Positions 44,630 through 55,619 of a stretch of DNA of 64,000 nt are shown in pieces. The DNA comes from Triticum aestivum (Eukaryota > Streptophyta > Magnoliopsida > Poales > Poaceae), in the NCBI RefSeq assembly GCF_018294505.1, contig NC_057814.1, forward strand, positions 298,699,379 through 298,763,378, given 5' to 3'. Under the pieces are notes generated by a model. It made no database searches, had not been told where the DNA came from, and saw only the letters and a list, made by a program, of their open reading frames with translations. Made by a program: the position numbers and the translations under genes. Position 1 is the stretch's first letter; the number at the start of each line of letters is the position of its first letter.

Positions 44630-46890
44630 CCCCGCTGTCAGGTGGAGGAATAATTATTTTGCGCGTAATAAGGAGGCACTTCCTTGCTGCGGCCGTGGAC
44701 CCAGCTGTCAGCCTCTCCACGTACAGTCCACGTCCGATGGAAGCCATTCCTTGACCACGTTGACCACGCCGCGCCAAGAGCACCAGGGTGGTGGACGATG
44801 GCGAGGCCTAGGAAGGGGACGACGCTGAGCCGGGGAAGACGCGGCAGTGGATGCCCACGTGTAGAGGAGTATGAGGGTTCACTCGTTCGGCTACGGTGTG
44901 AGGCTGCCGTCGCCGCAGAATAACAGGGGGTGTGGGTGCGTAGAGGCATGGCCTGGCCAGCGGTGGGAGTAGTAGGGGGCGGTGAGGCCTCCGCGGCATC
45001 ACAGCCGGCCACGGGCGGCAGGAGCAGGCGGCACGACCAGCGCTGCTTTGGGTGGCTGGAGCGAGAAGACCAGAGGTTGAAGAAGCACTACGGCCGTTGG
45101 ATGGACATCGTACGGTCACTGGAGCTAGAATCGTTCATATATTGATGAAAGTTGACAAAGGCCTCCGTCCCAGTCAACTTAGTAGGCCCACAAGTCAGCC
45201 TCCCACCAAGGTGGGTCCCAGCTAGCAGGGGGTATTCATTTTTTTGTGCGTAATAAGGAGGCACTGCCGGTGGGTCCGAGCTGACAGCGGGGGGAACGTT
45301 TTTTTCGCGAAATACGGTGGCCCGTCCAGTGGGTCCCAGCAGTCAGGGGGAAACATTTTTTTCGCGAAATACTGGTGGCCCGTCCGGTGGGTCTCTGCTG
45401 TGAGGTGGAGGAATAATTATTTTTTGCGTAATAAGGAGGCACTTCCTTGCGGCTGCCGTGGACCCAGCTGTCAGCCTCTCCACGTACAGTACACTTCCGA
45501 TGGAAGTCGGTCATTGACCACATTGACCACGCCGCGCCAAGAGCACCACGGCGGTGGACGACGGCGAGGCCTAGGAAGGGTACGACGTGGAGCCGGGGAA
45601 GACGCGGCAGTGGAAGCCCGCGCGGAGAGGAGTACGAGGGTTCACCGGTTCGGCTGCGGTGTGAGGCTGCCGTCGCCGCGGAATAACAGGGGGTGTGGGT
45701 GAGTAGAGGGATGCCCTGGCCAGTGGTGAGAGTAGTAGGGGGCGCTAGGCCTGCGCGGCAGCACAGCCGGCAACGGGAGGCAGGAGTAGGCGGTCCCGCC
45801 GGCGCTGCTTTGGCGGCTGGAGCAAGAAGATCAGAGATTGAAGAAACATGGCGGCCGTTAGATTGACATCCAATGGTTACGTCTGCTAGAATCGTTTGTT
45901 GACGTATATAATAACTAAAAAAATCTTGCATACGCGTCAACTAAACAAGCCCACAAGTCAGACCACTCCCTCTTTTTTTAATAATTTATATATAGCTCAT
46001 GGCAACTTCTTATGCAATTTATTGCAGTCGTTTTTTTGGTTGGCCAGGGCCAATTGCGCATATTTCTGTGGGTTACAAACTATTTTTAATACGGAAATGT
46101 CGAGCCAGATTTAAATTACTTTGAAGATATATTTAAATTAGGTTAATGCCCAGTGAAATAGGAATCTGAAAATGTGAAAAAATTGAGAAATTATAAAGTA
46201 ATTACCAATTTGTCATCTGTTTTTATATTTACAACCCATTTCATATTACTTTCAAGATTTGCAGGCGTCTTGAAAGAGTTGCAGCCCATCAGGGCGTAGA
46301 AAAATAAGTAGGCATGGATTGGGTATTCTTCAGAAAAAATAAGCTGGGCTCATTTTGACAAAGAAAAAATAGCTGGGCTGGTCACATGGTGAACATAAAA
46401 TATAAGCCTGGGCTAGACGGGCCACAGCCCAGTTCAAACCCTGCTCCGTCTCAACAATACCAAACAAAAAAAATACTGCTCGAGTAGCTACGTCCCAGGT
46501 GTCAGCCGATCTTGTGCTGTTCTCTTGTCTATTGACTATATACGCTCACAATGTCGTGGGTCCCAAAAATCAGGAAAACACTTGGAGGAAGCATTTTATT
46601 TTTCCATACGCTAACTTGGTGGGCCCCTACTATCATCCTCTCCACGTACTTCTGCCGATTCCTGTTGTTTGTTGACCATGTTGACAACGCGGGAGGGCGG
46701 CGCCGCGGCGAGCGCACCAAAGCGCGCGGAGGACGTCGGCGTTAATGATTTAGGAGATGGTGGGGCGGCGATGCGTGCGCTGAGGCGCAGCCAGCCGTGG
46801 GAGGTGGAAGCAGGCGGCCCTGCCGGCGCTCGTTTGGTTTTGGCGGCTGGAGGAAGACTGGAATGAAGAAACACGACAGATTGTTAAAGC
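44630..46890 (+). repeat. GC-rich dispersed repeat unit, copies B, C and diverged D
   Basis: Copy B 44630-45130, copy C 45410-45890, diverged copy D 46610-46890, all direct. Shared anchors are CCACGTACAGTmCACkTCCG, GAGCACCAsGGyGGTGGACG, GCCTmCGCGGCA and TGAAGAArCACkrCGGCCGT. The AT-rich 45950-46600 stretch between C and D matches 23000-23880 in places. Confidence 0.75.
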
Positions 46891-46933
46891 AGCAGGAGTA
46901 CTTAACAACCTTAACTGAAACCAGCAGGGGCAC

Positions 46934-48243
46934 TTAACAACCAAAGCTGAAAGCAACGTGGTCAATAAACAGGATATTCGCTTTAGAGCCATGGAAAGGC
47001 ATGAACATAATCTTATGTCCTATTCTCCAAGATGGACGGGCCTTTATTATTTGAGACCACCCATAAATAAGTATCTTTTCACCTCCAAGGGGAATTGAGT
47101 AGGTCGACATAAACATCATGTTGTGACCAAGCGCAAGTCTGACCCGACCATGGTCAGGCATCTGTATAGGAACAATAGAACTCGGCAGTTCCTGTTTCAA
47201 GAAGATCACAGTTGTAAAATTGTGTATAAGCAATAATTTATGAACAACATATATAACAGAAAACAGCTCGTACCATAAGTTTCTCGACACAGTTGGACCT
47301 GTTCAACGAGTGCAGCAGTGGCACACATATCCCATGTGGCCTTCCACCATTGAAACGCCACACATGGACCTCAAGACGATCAATAAAGTGTAGGAACTTG
47401 TGGATGTCGATCCAGTCAACTTCAGTGCCATTAGTAACAGCCGAGTTATTACAGAGTAACAAACGAGCAGACTGCTTAACTCTGAAAAAACCTACACGTG
47501 CCACCAATTATAAGAAAATGTTAGTTAGAAGTAGCATCTTTGTGAGAGATTCATTGCTACTTCTAAAGTTAAATTGTGATTAGTTAGACAGAATAGGTGG
47601 ATTAAGAAGTAATCGAGGCACCAAGCAAGAACCAGATACAAAACTAACATGGATGAACAATTGGAACGACGTCGGGGTGGAAGATCGCAGTGAAGATGAG
47701 ACCAGGTTCTGCTATTTCATTCAACATTCGTGCGCCAACTTTCAGTACGTAACACTTGAGAAAGTTTATCCATGTTTGGCCATAAAAAAGCAGTGATCTT
47801 CTTGGTTCATGAACCCAACTCGGAACTTATATCCATAGCTTGTCTTCACTGTGACCATTAAACTAGTGTATTTAGTTATGGCAAGGCCGAGCATGTTGAG
47901 TACATGTGTCCTGGCAGAGCAAATAATATACTGCAGGAAAAATAATATGAGAACACAGCATGTTCAAAAAAAACCCACCCTCCCGGATAGAAAATAGGAT
48001 TCTAGGAACATACTGTGCGCGTTTCAAAATGCTTTGTTAGGATGAGAAGGAACAAGTGTGGCGTCTCGCCGAGGGTGCAGAAACCTGTAGGGTCCTCGCA
48101 CTTTGGGCACTGCAAATGAAACACACTAGATTCAGTAGGAAGAAAAATGCATCAACGGCGGCGGCTGCCATCCTAGGATTACCTGCGACCAATGGACTTG
48201 GATTTATCGGGGATGGATGAAGAATTCGTACCTGGTTCTCCAT
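46934..48243 (-). pseudogene. B3-like gene, five exons, one frameshift
   Basis: Minus-strand exons with GT-AG borders: 48243-48232 (MENQ), 48109-48014 (CPKCEDPTGFCTLGETPHLF), 47940 to about 47648, 47491-47274 (start may be 47482) and 47191-46934. Exons 1-3 join in phase. Exon 3 has MVTVKTSYGYKFRVGF, CFFMAK, then a stop (47766-47768); one frame over it continues WINFLKCYVLKVGARM, so a base is lost near 47770. The W..F......LKVG pattern is that of plant B3 (REM-like) DNA-binding domains. Exon 5 holds a second one (YGWSQIIKARPSWRIGHKIM) and ends SFGC at a normal stop. If intact it would be a nuclear DNA-binding protein. The family call is by eye only. Confidence 0.5.
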
Positions 48244-48327
48244 GAGAAAACCCTATGCAATCGCCGAGAGGGGGTTTTCTCTGAACAAGCAGACAAGGGA
48301 GAAGGGGATTCAGGCCCAGTGAAATAT

Positions 48328-48540
48328 TGCCGCTTCGTCCGTCCAGCTAACTGCTAAAGCTGGAAAGGGGGGGTTGTGATTTGACGGCTCATTGGGCATT
48401 ACTACGGCGCTACGACCGGGGTGTGTCTACCGTGAAGTTGTGCACTCTAATTTGTGCATATGACACGTGGACCCCGTTGCCGGTTGCCCCACATATCAGC
48501 GAAAGGAAGTAGAAAGACAGGAGTAACTAGTTACACATAG
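48328..48540. promoter_or_regulatory. Shared upstream module, copy 2
   Basis: GCTTCGTCCGTCCAGCTAAC, then GTGATTTGACGGCTCATT at 48376-48393, then a GTTGCCCCACATATCAGCG-like block. It lies 133 bp upstream of the MENQ start codon. Confidence 0.55.
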
Positions 48541-49040
48541 ATATATTTTTTGACAGAGAGATACTGCCTCTGTAAAGAAATATACAAATCTTTTATATCA
48601 CAGGCTCTCCTTGCCGAGAAATATACTCCCTCTGCAACGCACGGGCATTATGGGGGTTCAGCTTTTTTTATGGGGGTTCAGCTGAGAATATAATACTCAG
48701 ATAGGCTCACGGTTCCGGACTTTGGGCCGCATGCCGACCCTGCATGTTTGGGGGCCCATGTTTTATACCTCAGCGCTTTTCATATTGCAAGCGATCAGTA
48801 CGGCGCTAGTTTTAGATGCTGTCACAAGGCGAATACACAAAATTGAATAAAGCACGGCAGCTATTGGAATGAAATCGAACGACAGTTCCTAACCAGCAAT
48901 CAGAGTTGCAATTCTATCAACGATATACCATGTGATAAATAGTACTGTCGTACTATTTATACACACAATACACTTGTTTCACCATACCAGATTATTACAT
49001 TAAAATCTCTCGGAGGATAGATCAGTTCGGTAGTTGCGTG
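48541..49040. other. Spacer between two minus-strand genes
   Basis: No gene. GGCTCTCCTTGCCGAGAAA at about 48605 repeats text in the last exon of the next gene (49077). TATGGGGGTTCAGCT is duplicated at 48652 and 48670. Confidence 0.6.
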
Positions 49041-49043
49041 CTA

Positions 49044-50290
49044 CTACTGAGGAATTTCAAAGTTGATTTGGACCAGCTCTCCTTGCCGAGAAAGTTCGAT
49101 TTTGACATGATCCCCTACTGCAAGATATGATTTAGATTTGAACCTTGACCATCCTTTAGTATCAATCATCATGTGACCATCCTTTGTACTTACGGTATAT
49201 TGAGCAGGTTCATTCACACCAAGGCTGCGCATGGTAAGAGAAACTTGGCCGCGGTCGCCCGGATTGTTGAACGACTCCCTCGTTGCTCTAGGAATTCTCT
49301 GTTTGCAAACAAGAAGACATACCCAAACAGTTAGATCAACACAGTGAATCAGGTGAAACAACATGGAAAGAAAAAAGAACGAAGCACTTGGGCGGCCAAT
49401 GCTTACCAAGAAGGTGGACATGTCGGTTTTTGTAAGGACTTTGGTATATGAAGTGCGAACTGCAGCCCAGTCTGTTGCCGGTGCAACTGCACGGGCTGGA
49501 GCAGATGTAAGTGCAAGTGTTGGTGCAGGTGCCGAAGCCGCTGCTGCTGCCGGAGATGGTGCTCCTTCTAGAGCTGGTGCCGGTGTCGGAGCAGGTGCCG
49601 GTGTCGATGCCCGATCCTCCGGTAGATCAGACTGATCCGCTGACGCGGTCGGTGCCCAATCCTCAGCTGGATCAGACTGAGCTGCTGCCGCTGTCAGTGC
49701 TAGAGCAACTGCCGGTGCTCGATCTGTGCGAGACAGCGGCGATCGTGTCTGGTCTGCTATGATCAGCTTTCTAACTTGACTAGGATCCGTGACCGTGATC
49801 CAGTTTTTTTCTTCATTTCTTTTAAACGCGAGAAGGACTAATTGTGGCGTTTTTGTTAAACCAAACTGCAGTTCATCATAGGGACTCAGCTTGTACTCAG
49901 ACAACAGACTGATCCAATTTTTTCCAGTAATATAAGTGATGGACAGTGCCTTCGTTACTGACACGACATAAGAAGTGAAACCTGCAAAAATAGCCATCGT
50001 AGAGCAAACTAAACGGTTTATTCTGTGATGAATGTCACATGGCAAAACCTGCATCATAAAATTGCAGGAAAAGAAAGAAAACATGACATTAAATCAATAA
50101 GATTTAGACAGTAAATCAATAAGATTTACTTGATGTGACACGAGTGAATCCTTACCAGGAAAGTACTAAACAGAAGATTGATCGTCCAACTACGCGTGGC
50201 ATGCAGGGGCCCCGCCTACTCCCACAAGTAGGACAGTCCAAATGTCGTGACAAATCGTATGGACCGAACATCCATGGGACTGGAAATCCT
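49044..50290 (-). CDS. B3-like gene, probably three exons
   Basis: Exon C (50048-49407) and exon D (49298-49044) join in phase 0 across a clean 108-bp GT-AG intron. Exon C gives a B3-like half (TKALSITYITGKNWISLLSE then YKLSPYDELQFGL) followed by a long Ala/Pro/Ser linker. Exon D gives a second B3-like domain (SFNNPGDRGQVSLTMRSLG, GWSRFKSKSYLAVGDHVKIE) and ends FEIPQ. Upstream, about 50290-50156 is open and reads LDCPTCGSRRGPCMPRV then FCLVLS before GTAAGG. It matches the CPKCEDPTGF exon of the 46934-48243 gene, but as read it joins exon C one base out of phase. So the gene may be intact with another splice site, or broken. Function by analogy: DNA binding in the nucleus. Confidence 0.5.
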
Positions 50291-50564
50291 GGTGGGTGCG
50301 ATAAACCCTACAATGCATACAGATATTGTAGTGTAACCATAATTGATAAACCATCCTCACAAAAAATATGATCTGGATACTTCAAAATATACAAACTGAA
50401 TTGAGTGGACAGATATTAACATAGACCGTTCACACACCAAAAGCGGCAGTACTAATAAACAATACAGGGTTCACAAACACAAATCAAGTACCAAACAATA
50501 GTACTTACTACAGACAAGCAAAGTTGCACTAACTAAACTCTGCAGACTATTTCTTGCCATCGAC

Positions 50565-51684
50565 CTACGAGATGAACCCCGCATAACTGACTAGGCCATG
50601 GACTTCGTGTGAGATGTCTACATGCACCATCACCATATTGTCAACCTTGGAGAACCTAACAGAGTGGTCTTTCCACTCATAAACATGATGATGAAGATAG
50701 GCCGCATCAGATTTGTTGGGAAGCTTTACAAGAACCACACCCTTCGTAATCGAAGGCACACTACTGATGATGAAGCCAGGAAATTGTTGTGGTCAAGTAC
50801 AGCCTCGAGAACACGCCTGACAACAATGCTACAGGAAAACACTAGTTCAGGACACGTGGCGACAAGGACAGAGCAGCTGGATAGTTCAGCAGTAGAACTC
50901 ATCATCAGGTCTTCCAGTTCACACGGCATGACTTTGAGAACTTGATCTCCACCGCGGACCTGGTTCTAATTCAAACAGAAACCATATTTTATTACTACCT
51001 CCGTTCAGAAATATAAGATGATTTTCGATATTATACTCCATATATGACTACATATACGCATAGAAATGAGTGAACAAAGACACTAGAACATGTCTTCAAA
51101 GGCATGAGAGCAGAGGGATTACATGCAATATCCATAACACAAGTTACTGAGGCAAATATACCCTCTTAAAAGGTAGCATTGATGTTCATAAAGTACTCCC
51201 TCCGTCCCAAAATTCTTGTCATAGATTTGTCTAGATACGGATGTATCAAGTCACATTTTAGTATTAGATACATCCGTATCTAGACAAATCTAAGACAAGA
51301 AATTTGGGACAGAGGGAGTAGTTGAAAGTAATCTATAAGAAATTAGTGTCAACCTCTCGCATGTTTTGGTCAAAAGAGGAATTTAGAACCGTCATTTGGC
51401 ACACTAAAATCACATGCAAGATCACCCAGAAAGTTGTACTACCAGTACTAGTACTGCGTGTTAGATGAAAAAACACGATCAAGATCGAGAAAAAGATCGT
51501 CAACAAGAGACATTACCTGGACTTGCTTAATGAGGGATCCCGGAGAGGGGGGCTTGGACAGGGCGATGGCTTTGAGCTTGTCTGCGGTAGTCTCGGTGGG
51601 GTGCTTGCGCTTCTTCGTACCATGAGCCTCGACGGTTTTGGCTAGAGCCATAGACATCACGTCGGCCGGTGCTCCGGTGTCCAT
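50565..51684 (-). pseudogene. Unrecognised two-exon gene, frameshifted
   Basis: Exon 1 (51684-51517) is 56 codons, starts MDTGAPADVMSMALAKTVEA and has a basic KKRKH motif. It ends at CAG|GTAATG in phase 0. Exon 2 starts at 50959 after AACCAG in the same phase (VRGGDQVLKVMPCELEDLMM). The frame closes at about 50726, but another frame from about 50780 continues PSITKGVVLVKLPNKSDAAY, then YEWKDHSVRFSKVDN, to a stop at 50565. This suggests one frameshift near 50780-50820. I do not recognise the family. It precedes the B3-like gene at 49044-50290 on the same strand and could be its 5' part. Confidence 0.4.
51196..51318. mobile_element. Stowaway MITE
   Basis: 123 bp, CTCCCTCCGTCCCAAAATTC left and the inverse right end (AAATTTGGGACAGAGGGAG), TA at 51194-51195 and 51319-51320. 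It lies in the intron of the minus-strand gene. A partial Stowaway start (CTACCTCCGTTCAGAAATAT) is also at 50997. Confidence 0.9.
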
Positions 51685-51687
51685 CCA

Positions 51688-51792
51688 AGAGAGGAAGCTG
51701 AGAGAGAAGAGTGAAAGGAGGAACGAGATGAGGGAGAAGCGAAGCGAGTGGGGGTTTTCTTCAAGAGAGGAAGACGAGAGAGAAGAGTGAAA
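51688..51792 (-). repeat. Duplicated leader segment
   Basis: AAGAGAGGAAGmyGAGAGAG then AAGAGTGAAA occurs at 51688 and 51763, just upstream of the ATG at 51684 (minus strand). Confidence 0.8.
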
Positions 51793-51965
51793 TGATGGTT
51801 GCTTCGTCCGTCCAACTTACTGCTGGAAAGTTGGGGGTTTTGTGATTTGACGGCTCATTGGGCATTACTGCGGCGGTTCGATCGGGGTAGTCTACCGTCA
51901 CTCTACTACGGAGTAATTTAGTGCATGGCTGGTGGACCCAGATGCTGGCTGTCCCACACGTCGGG
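51793..51965. promoter_or_regulatory. Shared upstream module, copy 3
   Basis: GCTTCGTCCGTCCAACTTAC (from about 51801), GTGATTTGACGGCTCATT at 51842-51859, GGCTGTCCCACACGTCGGGG near 51945. GTGCATGGCTGG is itself repeated (51922 and 51981). It lies about 160 bp upstream of the ATG at 51684. Confidence 0.55.
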
Positions 51966-51989
51966 GAAAGTGAGTAATTTAGTGCATGG

Positions 51990-52640
51990 CTGGAGGAGGA
52001 TCCGCACGGTAGAGCGTGTCCACTGTTTTTTGAAGAAAAAAATGATTACAGCAAGCGTTTCCACTCTTACGATGGAGGAGTGCGAAACACGGCAGCCACT
52101 TGAACATACATAGTGCTCCTACTACTAGGCATGTGCAGTGGCTCATACATCAGTACTACACAATCTTGTTGCTAGTGTAGTAAGATATGAGGATAACAAA
52201 TGATGTTGTGCGCATGTCAACTACTCCTATATGTAACATAGTACCGCTTTTTCGACTGTCCGGTCGAGAATGAACGGTGAGATCAATGTTAACAGAACTA
52301 GGTCCATAGCGCACGGAGAGTACGGTGCTACAGCACTCCACGAAACATGAACCATATGAAGCACGAATAGTGTTAGGCAGGGTGTATGAAGGGTGCACGG
52401 GATGGGAGCAAACGATCCCTTCTCGACCCACTTTTGGGTGTTTGGCAGAGTGCATGAAGGGTGCATGAGTCCACACTAGTAGGTTGACAAAAATACACGA
52501 AGAGGAAACAACTATATTGAGATGAGAATGCAACCAAACACAGCCACACGCTTTGTGCTACAGTGACTGATCTGCACCGTCTGAGTTTGATCCAACGGTC
52601 ATGTTGCGCCGAGACATGGACATGCCCATGCAGAGGGCGC
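51990..52640. other. Non-coding stretch
   Basis: No gene seen. A short duplication, CAGrGTGyATGAAGGGTGCA, occurs at about 52379 and 52447. Confidence 0.6.
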
Positions 52641-53345
52641 CTAAACACCACCGAAGTCCCTCTGCTTCTCGAGGGGCACGATGTTGGTGATGTAGGGTGC
52701 AACCGCCCGCAGAGCCCGGTCCCGGTCGATGGGAGCCAGCTCGTCAAAGACGGCGTCCAATGGCACGAATGGATTCCGGTGATGGAGCCCTGAAAGGATT
52801 CGCCCGGCAACGGCGACGGCAGCCCGCAACCCCTCCTTGTCCAGCTCAGCCCCCACCATCGCGCGGAGACGGCTTAGCTCCTCGGAGATATAGGTGAAGA
52901 AGGAGACCAGGTCAGGAAGCCGCAGCTCATTGAAGTCGACCGGGTGGTCGAACGGGTTTAGCCCGACGGCCGGCATCGTCACGCTAGCACGACGGCAGGC
53001 ATCGCGCAGCCGCAACACGTGCGTGGCAACTTGGTTCACCAAGTGGCTGAGGCGATCCTGGACCTCGTCACGATCGGCCTGCTCGTGCTCCAGCCGGCTC
53101 CCCTGACGGCCTATCGTATCTCCCGCTTTCTGCAGCAACGCTGCCGACGCCTCGAGCATCTTTGTGGTGGACGCCTGCCGCTTTTGAAGCTCCGTGAACT
53201 CCCGCACATAACGGAGGAGCATGGCACTCCTCTCCTCCTTGAGCTCACGGAGCTCCACGTCCTTGGCCCTGAGCTCCGCATCCTTGACATGGAGCTCTTG
53301 TGTTAGGCGCCTCACCTCGGACTCCGTGATCTGTTGCGCCGCCAT
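52641..53345 (-). CDS. Uncharacterised coiled-coil protein, 234 residues
   Basis: One uninterrupted frame. I take the ATG at 53345-53343 (MAAQQITESEVRRLTQELHV) because the upstream 69 codons look like leader sequence. Residues about 5-100 are a strong heptad coiled coil (DAELRAKDVELRELKEERSA). The rest is a helical domain with LRLPDLVSFFTYISEELSRL and VPLDAVFDELAPIDRDRALR. There is no signal, membrane segment or recognised domain. The layout (coiled coil followed by a helical segment) loosely recalls the antisense protein of the Gypsy element, but I see no clear sequence match. GC-rich, intronless, with the shared upstream module about 440 bp before it. Confidence 0.6.
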   Translation of the reverse strand: MAAQQITESEVRRLTQELHVKDAELRAKDVELRELKEERSAMLLRYVREFTELQKRQASTTKMLEASAALLQKAGDTIGRQGSRLEHEQADRDEVQDRLSHLVNQVATHVLRLRDACRRASVTMPAVGLNPFDHPVDFNELRLPDLVSFFTYISEELSRLRAMVGAELDKEGLRAAVAVAGRILSGLHHRNPFVPLDAVFDELAPIDRDRALRAVAPYITNIVPLEKQRDFGGV

Positions 53346-53541
53346 GGCACCAGGTAGAAGCAATGGGGAGAGGAAGCAAAGGTGGCGAAATGGCTGAAAG
53401 GCAATGCAAGCTACGGGAAGGCGGAGGGAGCGTGGAATCTTTTGGTTTTCACCACGGTAAAACACCAGTCGACGACTTCTCACATAAGGGAGTAGTGGGT
53501 TTTTACATGCGGAGTCATCGTAACTAATTGCTCTCGCACCT

Positions 53542-53619
53542 GCTCCCGTCAATCAAAAAATTAAAAATCCTGCCGCGCCTGCTCCCGTCAATCAAAAAAT
53601 TAAAAATCCTGCTGCACCC
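53542..53619 (+). repeat. 39-bp tandem duplication
   Basis: GCTCCCGTCAATCAAAAAAT then TAAAAATCCTGC, two perfect-looking units starting at 53542 and 53581. Confidence 0.95.
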
Positions 53620-53777
53620 AAACACCAGAGCAACGCCGCAGTGGATATTTAAATTTACCTGCCGGCATGTAGATAAAAAAAGGGGTGAAAAAACAAATGT
53701 GGCGGCGGCCTAGCTAATCGGTCGAACTAGCCCAACTAGCTAGCCACCGTGCTTCACTGATGTACTCGGCGGGAAAG

Positions 53778-53870
53778 GTGGTCTTTCGTGATTTGACGAC
53801 TCATTTACTTGCTTCAGCGCTACTACCGAGGAGGACCCAGAAAACGCGCGTAGGGCGTCCCATGTCAGGA
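53778..53870. promoter_or_regulatory. Shared upstream module, copy 4
   Basis: GTGATTTGACGACTCATT at 53788-53805 followed by 'gctactaccgagg' and GGGCGTCCCATGTCAGG. The GCTTCGTCCGTCC start is not conserved here. Confidence 0.45.
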
Positions 53871-54229
53871 AGAATATATGCGTGCACCACTCGGGAGGAC
53901 CCCGAAACCGTGCGGTAGGGTGTGCCACGTCTCGGCACGGAGGAAAAATGTGCGTGTAAAAATATACTGTCTCAGACGTAGTACCTATGGTTCGACCTCG
54001 GGACCCAGCCAGTCGGTCGAAAACACCCCACTAGCCACGCAGCTTCATCATGCAAACGTGGGATGGAGGATAGATGTGGTTAGCTCCGTCTTGACCAGCC
54101 ACAACGTCTCTTGTTCTAGGCGATTCTTCTATTTTCCAAGCAATTTTTTAGTTGTAATAACACCACGGCAAGCTAGCGCCGCTCTTCGTGTGTGCCCGTG
54201 CAAAGGTTAGACGATGGAGAGAAGAGAGA

Positions 54230-54480
54230 TTGAGATCGCAGACCTGGGACCCACCAGTAAGTGAGACAACGGTCATGCACGTGTTAACGAGGCACTCCCT
54301 CTACTCTACTCAACGCAAGTACTGTATAAAATGAAGTTATGGGACAAAGCCAACAACCGTTCATTTTTTCAGGCTATCGACTTACGCTTTGTAGTCCAGG
54401 TTGCCAGTTCGAATCTCGTCTTTCAGATTTGTTAGTTTTAGGTCCAAATTTGATTAATGACAAGTGGGACCCCCGTGTGT
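54230..54480 (+). repeat. Dispersed segment with tRNA B-box-like motif, copy 1
   Basis: Shares CCCACCAGTAAGTGA, then (GCCAG)TTCGAATCTCGTC and GGTCCAAATTTGwTTmATGAC with 58500-58745, in the same order. The B-box-like motif suggests a tRNA-derived origin, but no A box or poly-A tail is seen. Confidence 0.5.
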
Positions 54481-54589
54481 TGTTCCGATATTTCAGTGTA
54501 GGATGGTTTTTATGAACAAACACTTTGCGCTGTTAGACAAGTAACGGCACGAGTTACACGTATTTTGCAAGTTTACGAACAAAAATGAC

Positions 54590-55531
54590 AGCGGCATAAA
54601 ATATCACATCCACCCCGCAGCTTAGATACTATGGTGATACGAGTTTTTACACCGTTGGAAGTGAGATCCAATGGCTTGGGAGTAGTCTTTGTAATTATTC
54701 GCAATTTCCAAACTCTCCAAAGGTTTTTTTTGCAAATAAAACATTCAGGCCTCGTGTGTGCCGGTGCATCTTCGATCCAACGGCTCCCCGGTGCTCATAT
54801 TAGGTGCTCCCCGCAGCTTAATTACCCGCTACGGTGATATGAGCATCTAGGTCGTATGATCAGTGATCAGATGGCACATGCATAGTACTTGTACTTTCTG
54901 CGCATTTCCCAAACTCTATCAGTCGTATATTGCAAAAACATTCAAACCTCCTACTGTGGGCCGTTAGATCTCAGTGAACTCGTATCACCATAGAATATAT
55001 GGTGCGAGAGCACCTCATACTCTCCCGTGCGAGAAAACATAAGGTGCTATCGCAGCTTGGATGCTACGGTGATACGAGCTTGGAGGTCGTTTGATCTGAG
55101 ATCCAATGGCATCTGAGCAGTCTTTGTGCTTGTAAGTAGTGGCCGAACTCTTTTGAGGCTTTTCTGCAAAAGACCATTCGAACCACCGAGGAGGTCTTGG
55201 GTCACAAATCCAACGCCTCCGAAGAGCTTGTATCACCAAAGCATCTAAGGTGTGGTAGCACATGATATTCTTACATACAGGAGAATATGATGTCCTCCTT
55301 CATCTTAGATGCTACGGTGATACGAGCTTCGAGGTCGTTGGATATGGGATCAAAGGGCATCTAAACAGTTTTTGTACAAATTGTGTGCAATTCTCAAACT
55401 CATCAAGGTTTCCTGCAAAAATATTAAGACACATCATGTGAGCTGCTATACCTCAGATCTACAAGCTCCAAGTAACTTGTATCGGCATATAGCATCTAAG
55501 GTATGGGGGCACATGATATTCTCCCGAGGAG
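54590..55531. repeat. Chain of four related inverted-repeat elements
   Basis: The phrase CTAyGGTGATAyGAG recurs at about 54627, 54829, 55061 and 55310. Its reverse complement (CGTATCACC, TTGTATCACC) with 'gcatctaaggt' lies between units. The last unit, about 55278-55531, has arms of about 50 bp (GAGAATATGATGT...GATGCTACGGTGATACGAGCTT against its right side). Confidence 0.7.
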
Positions 55532-55619
55532 GAGGGGTGGGGGGTGCACCACCAATCTGTGGTTGGGAGGGTGGGGACAAATATAATCTAAACAACCCTA
55601 AACAGAGCTCCACAATCAT

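Noticed and set aside
46934..48243. Treating the minus-strand exons as parts of the neighbouring CACTA repeat
   Set aside because: GT-AG borders keep phase over three exons, and similar exons recur at 49044-50290, which fits a gene family better than repeat DNA.
50320..50335. TTGTAGTG as the right terminus of the CACTA element
   Set aside because: Adjacent sequence does not match the inverse of CACTACAAAAAAAATACAC; it lies among minus-strand gene exons.
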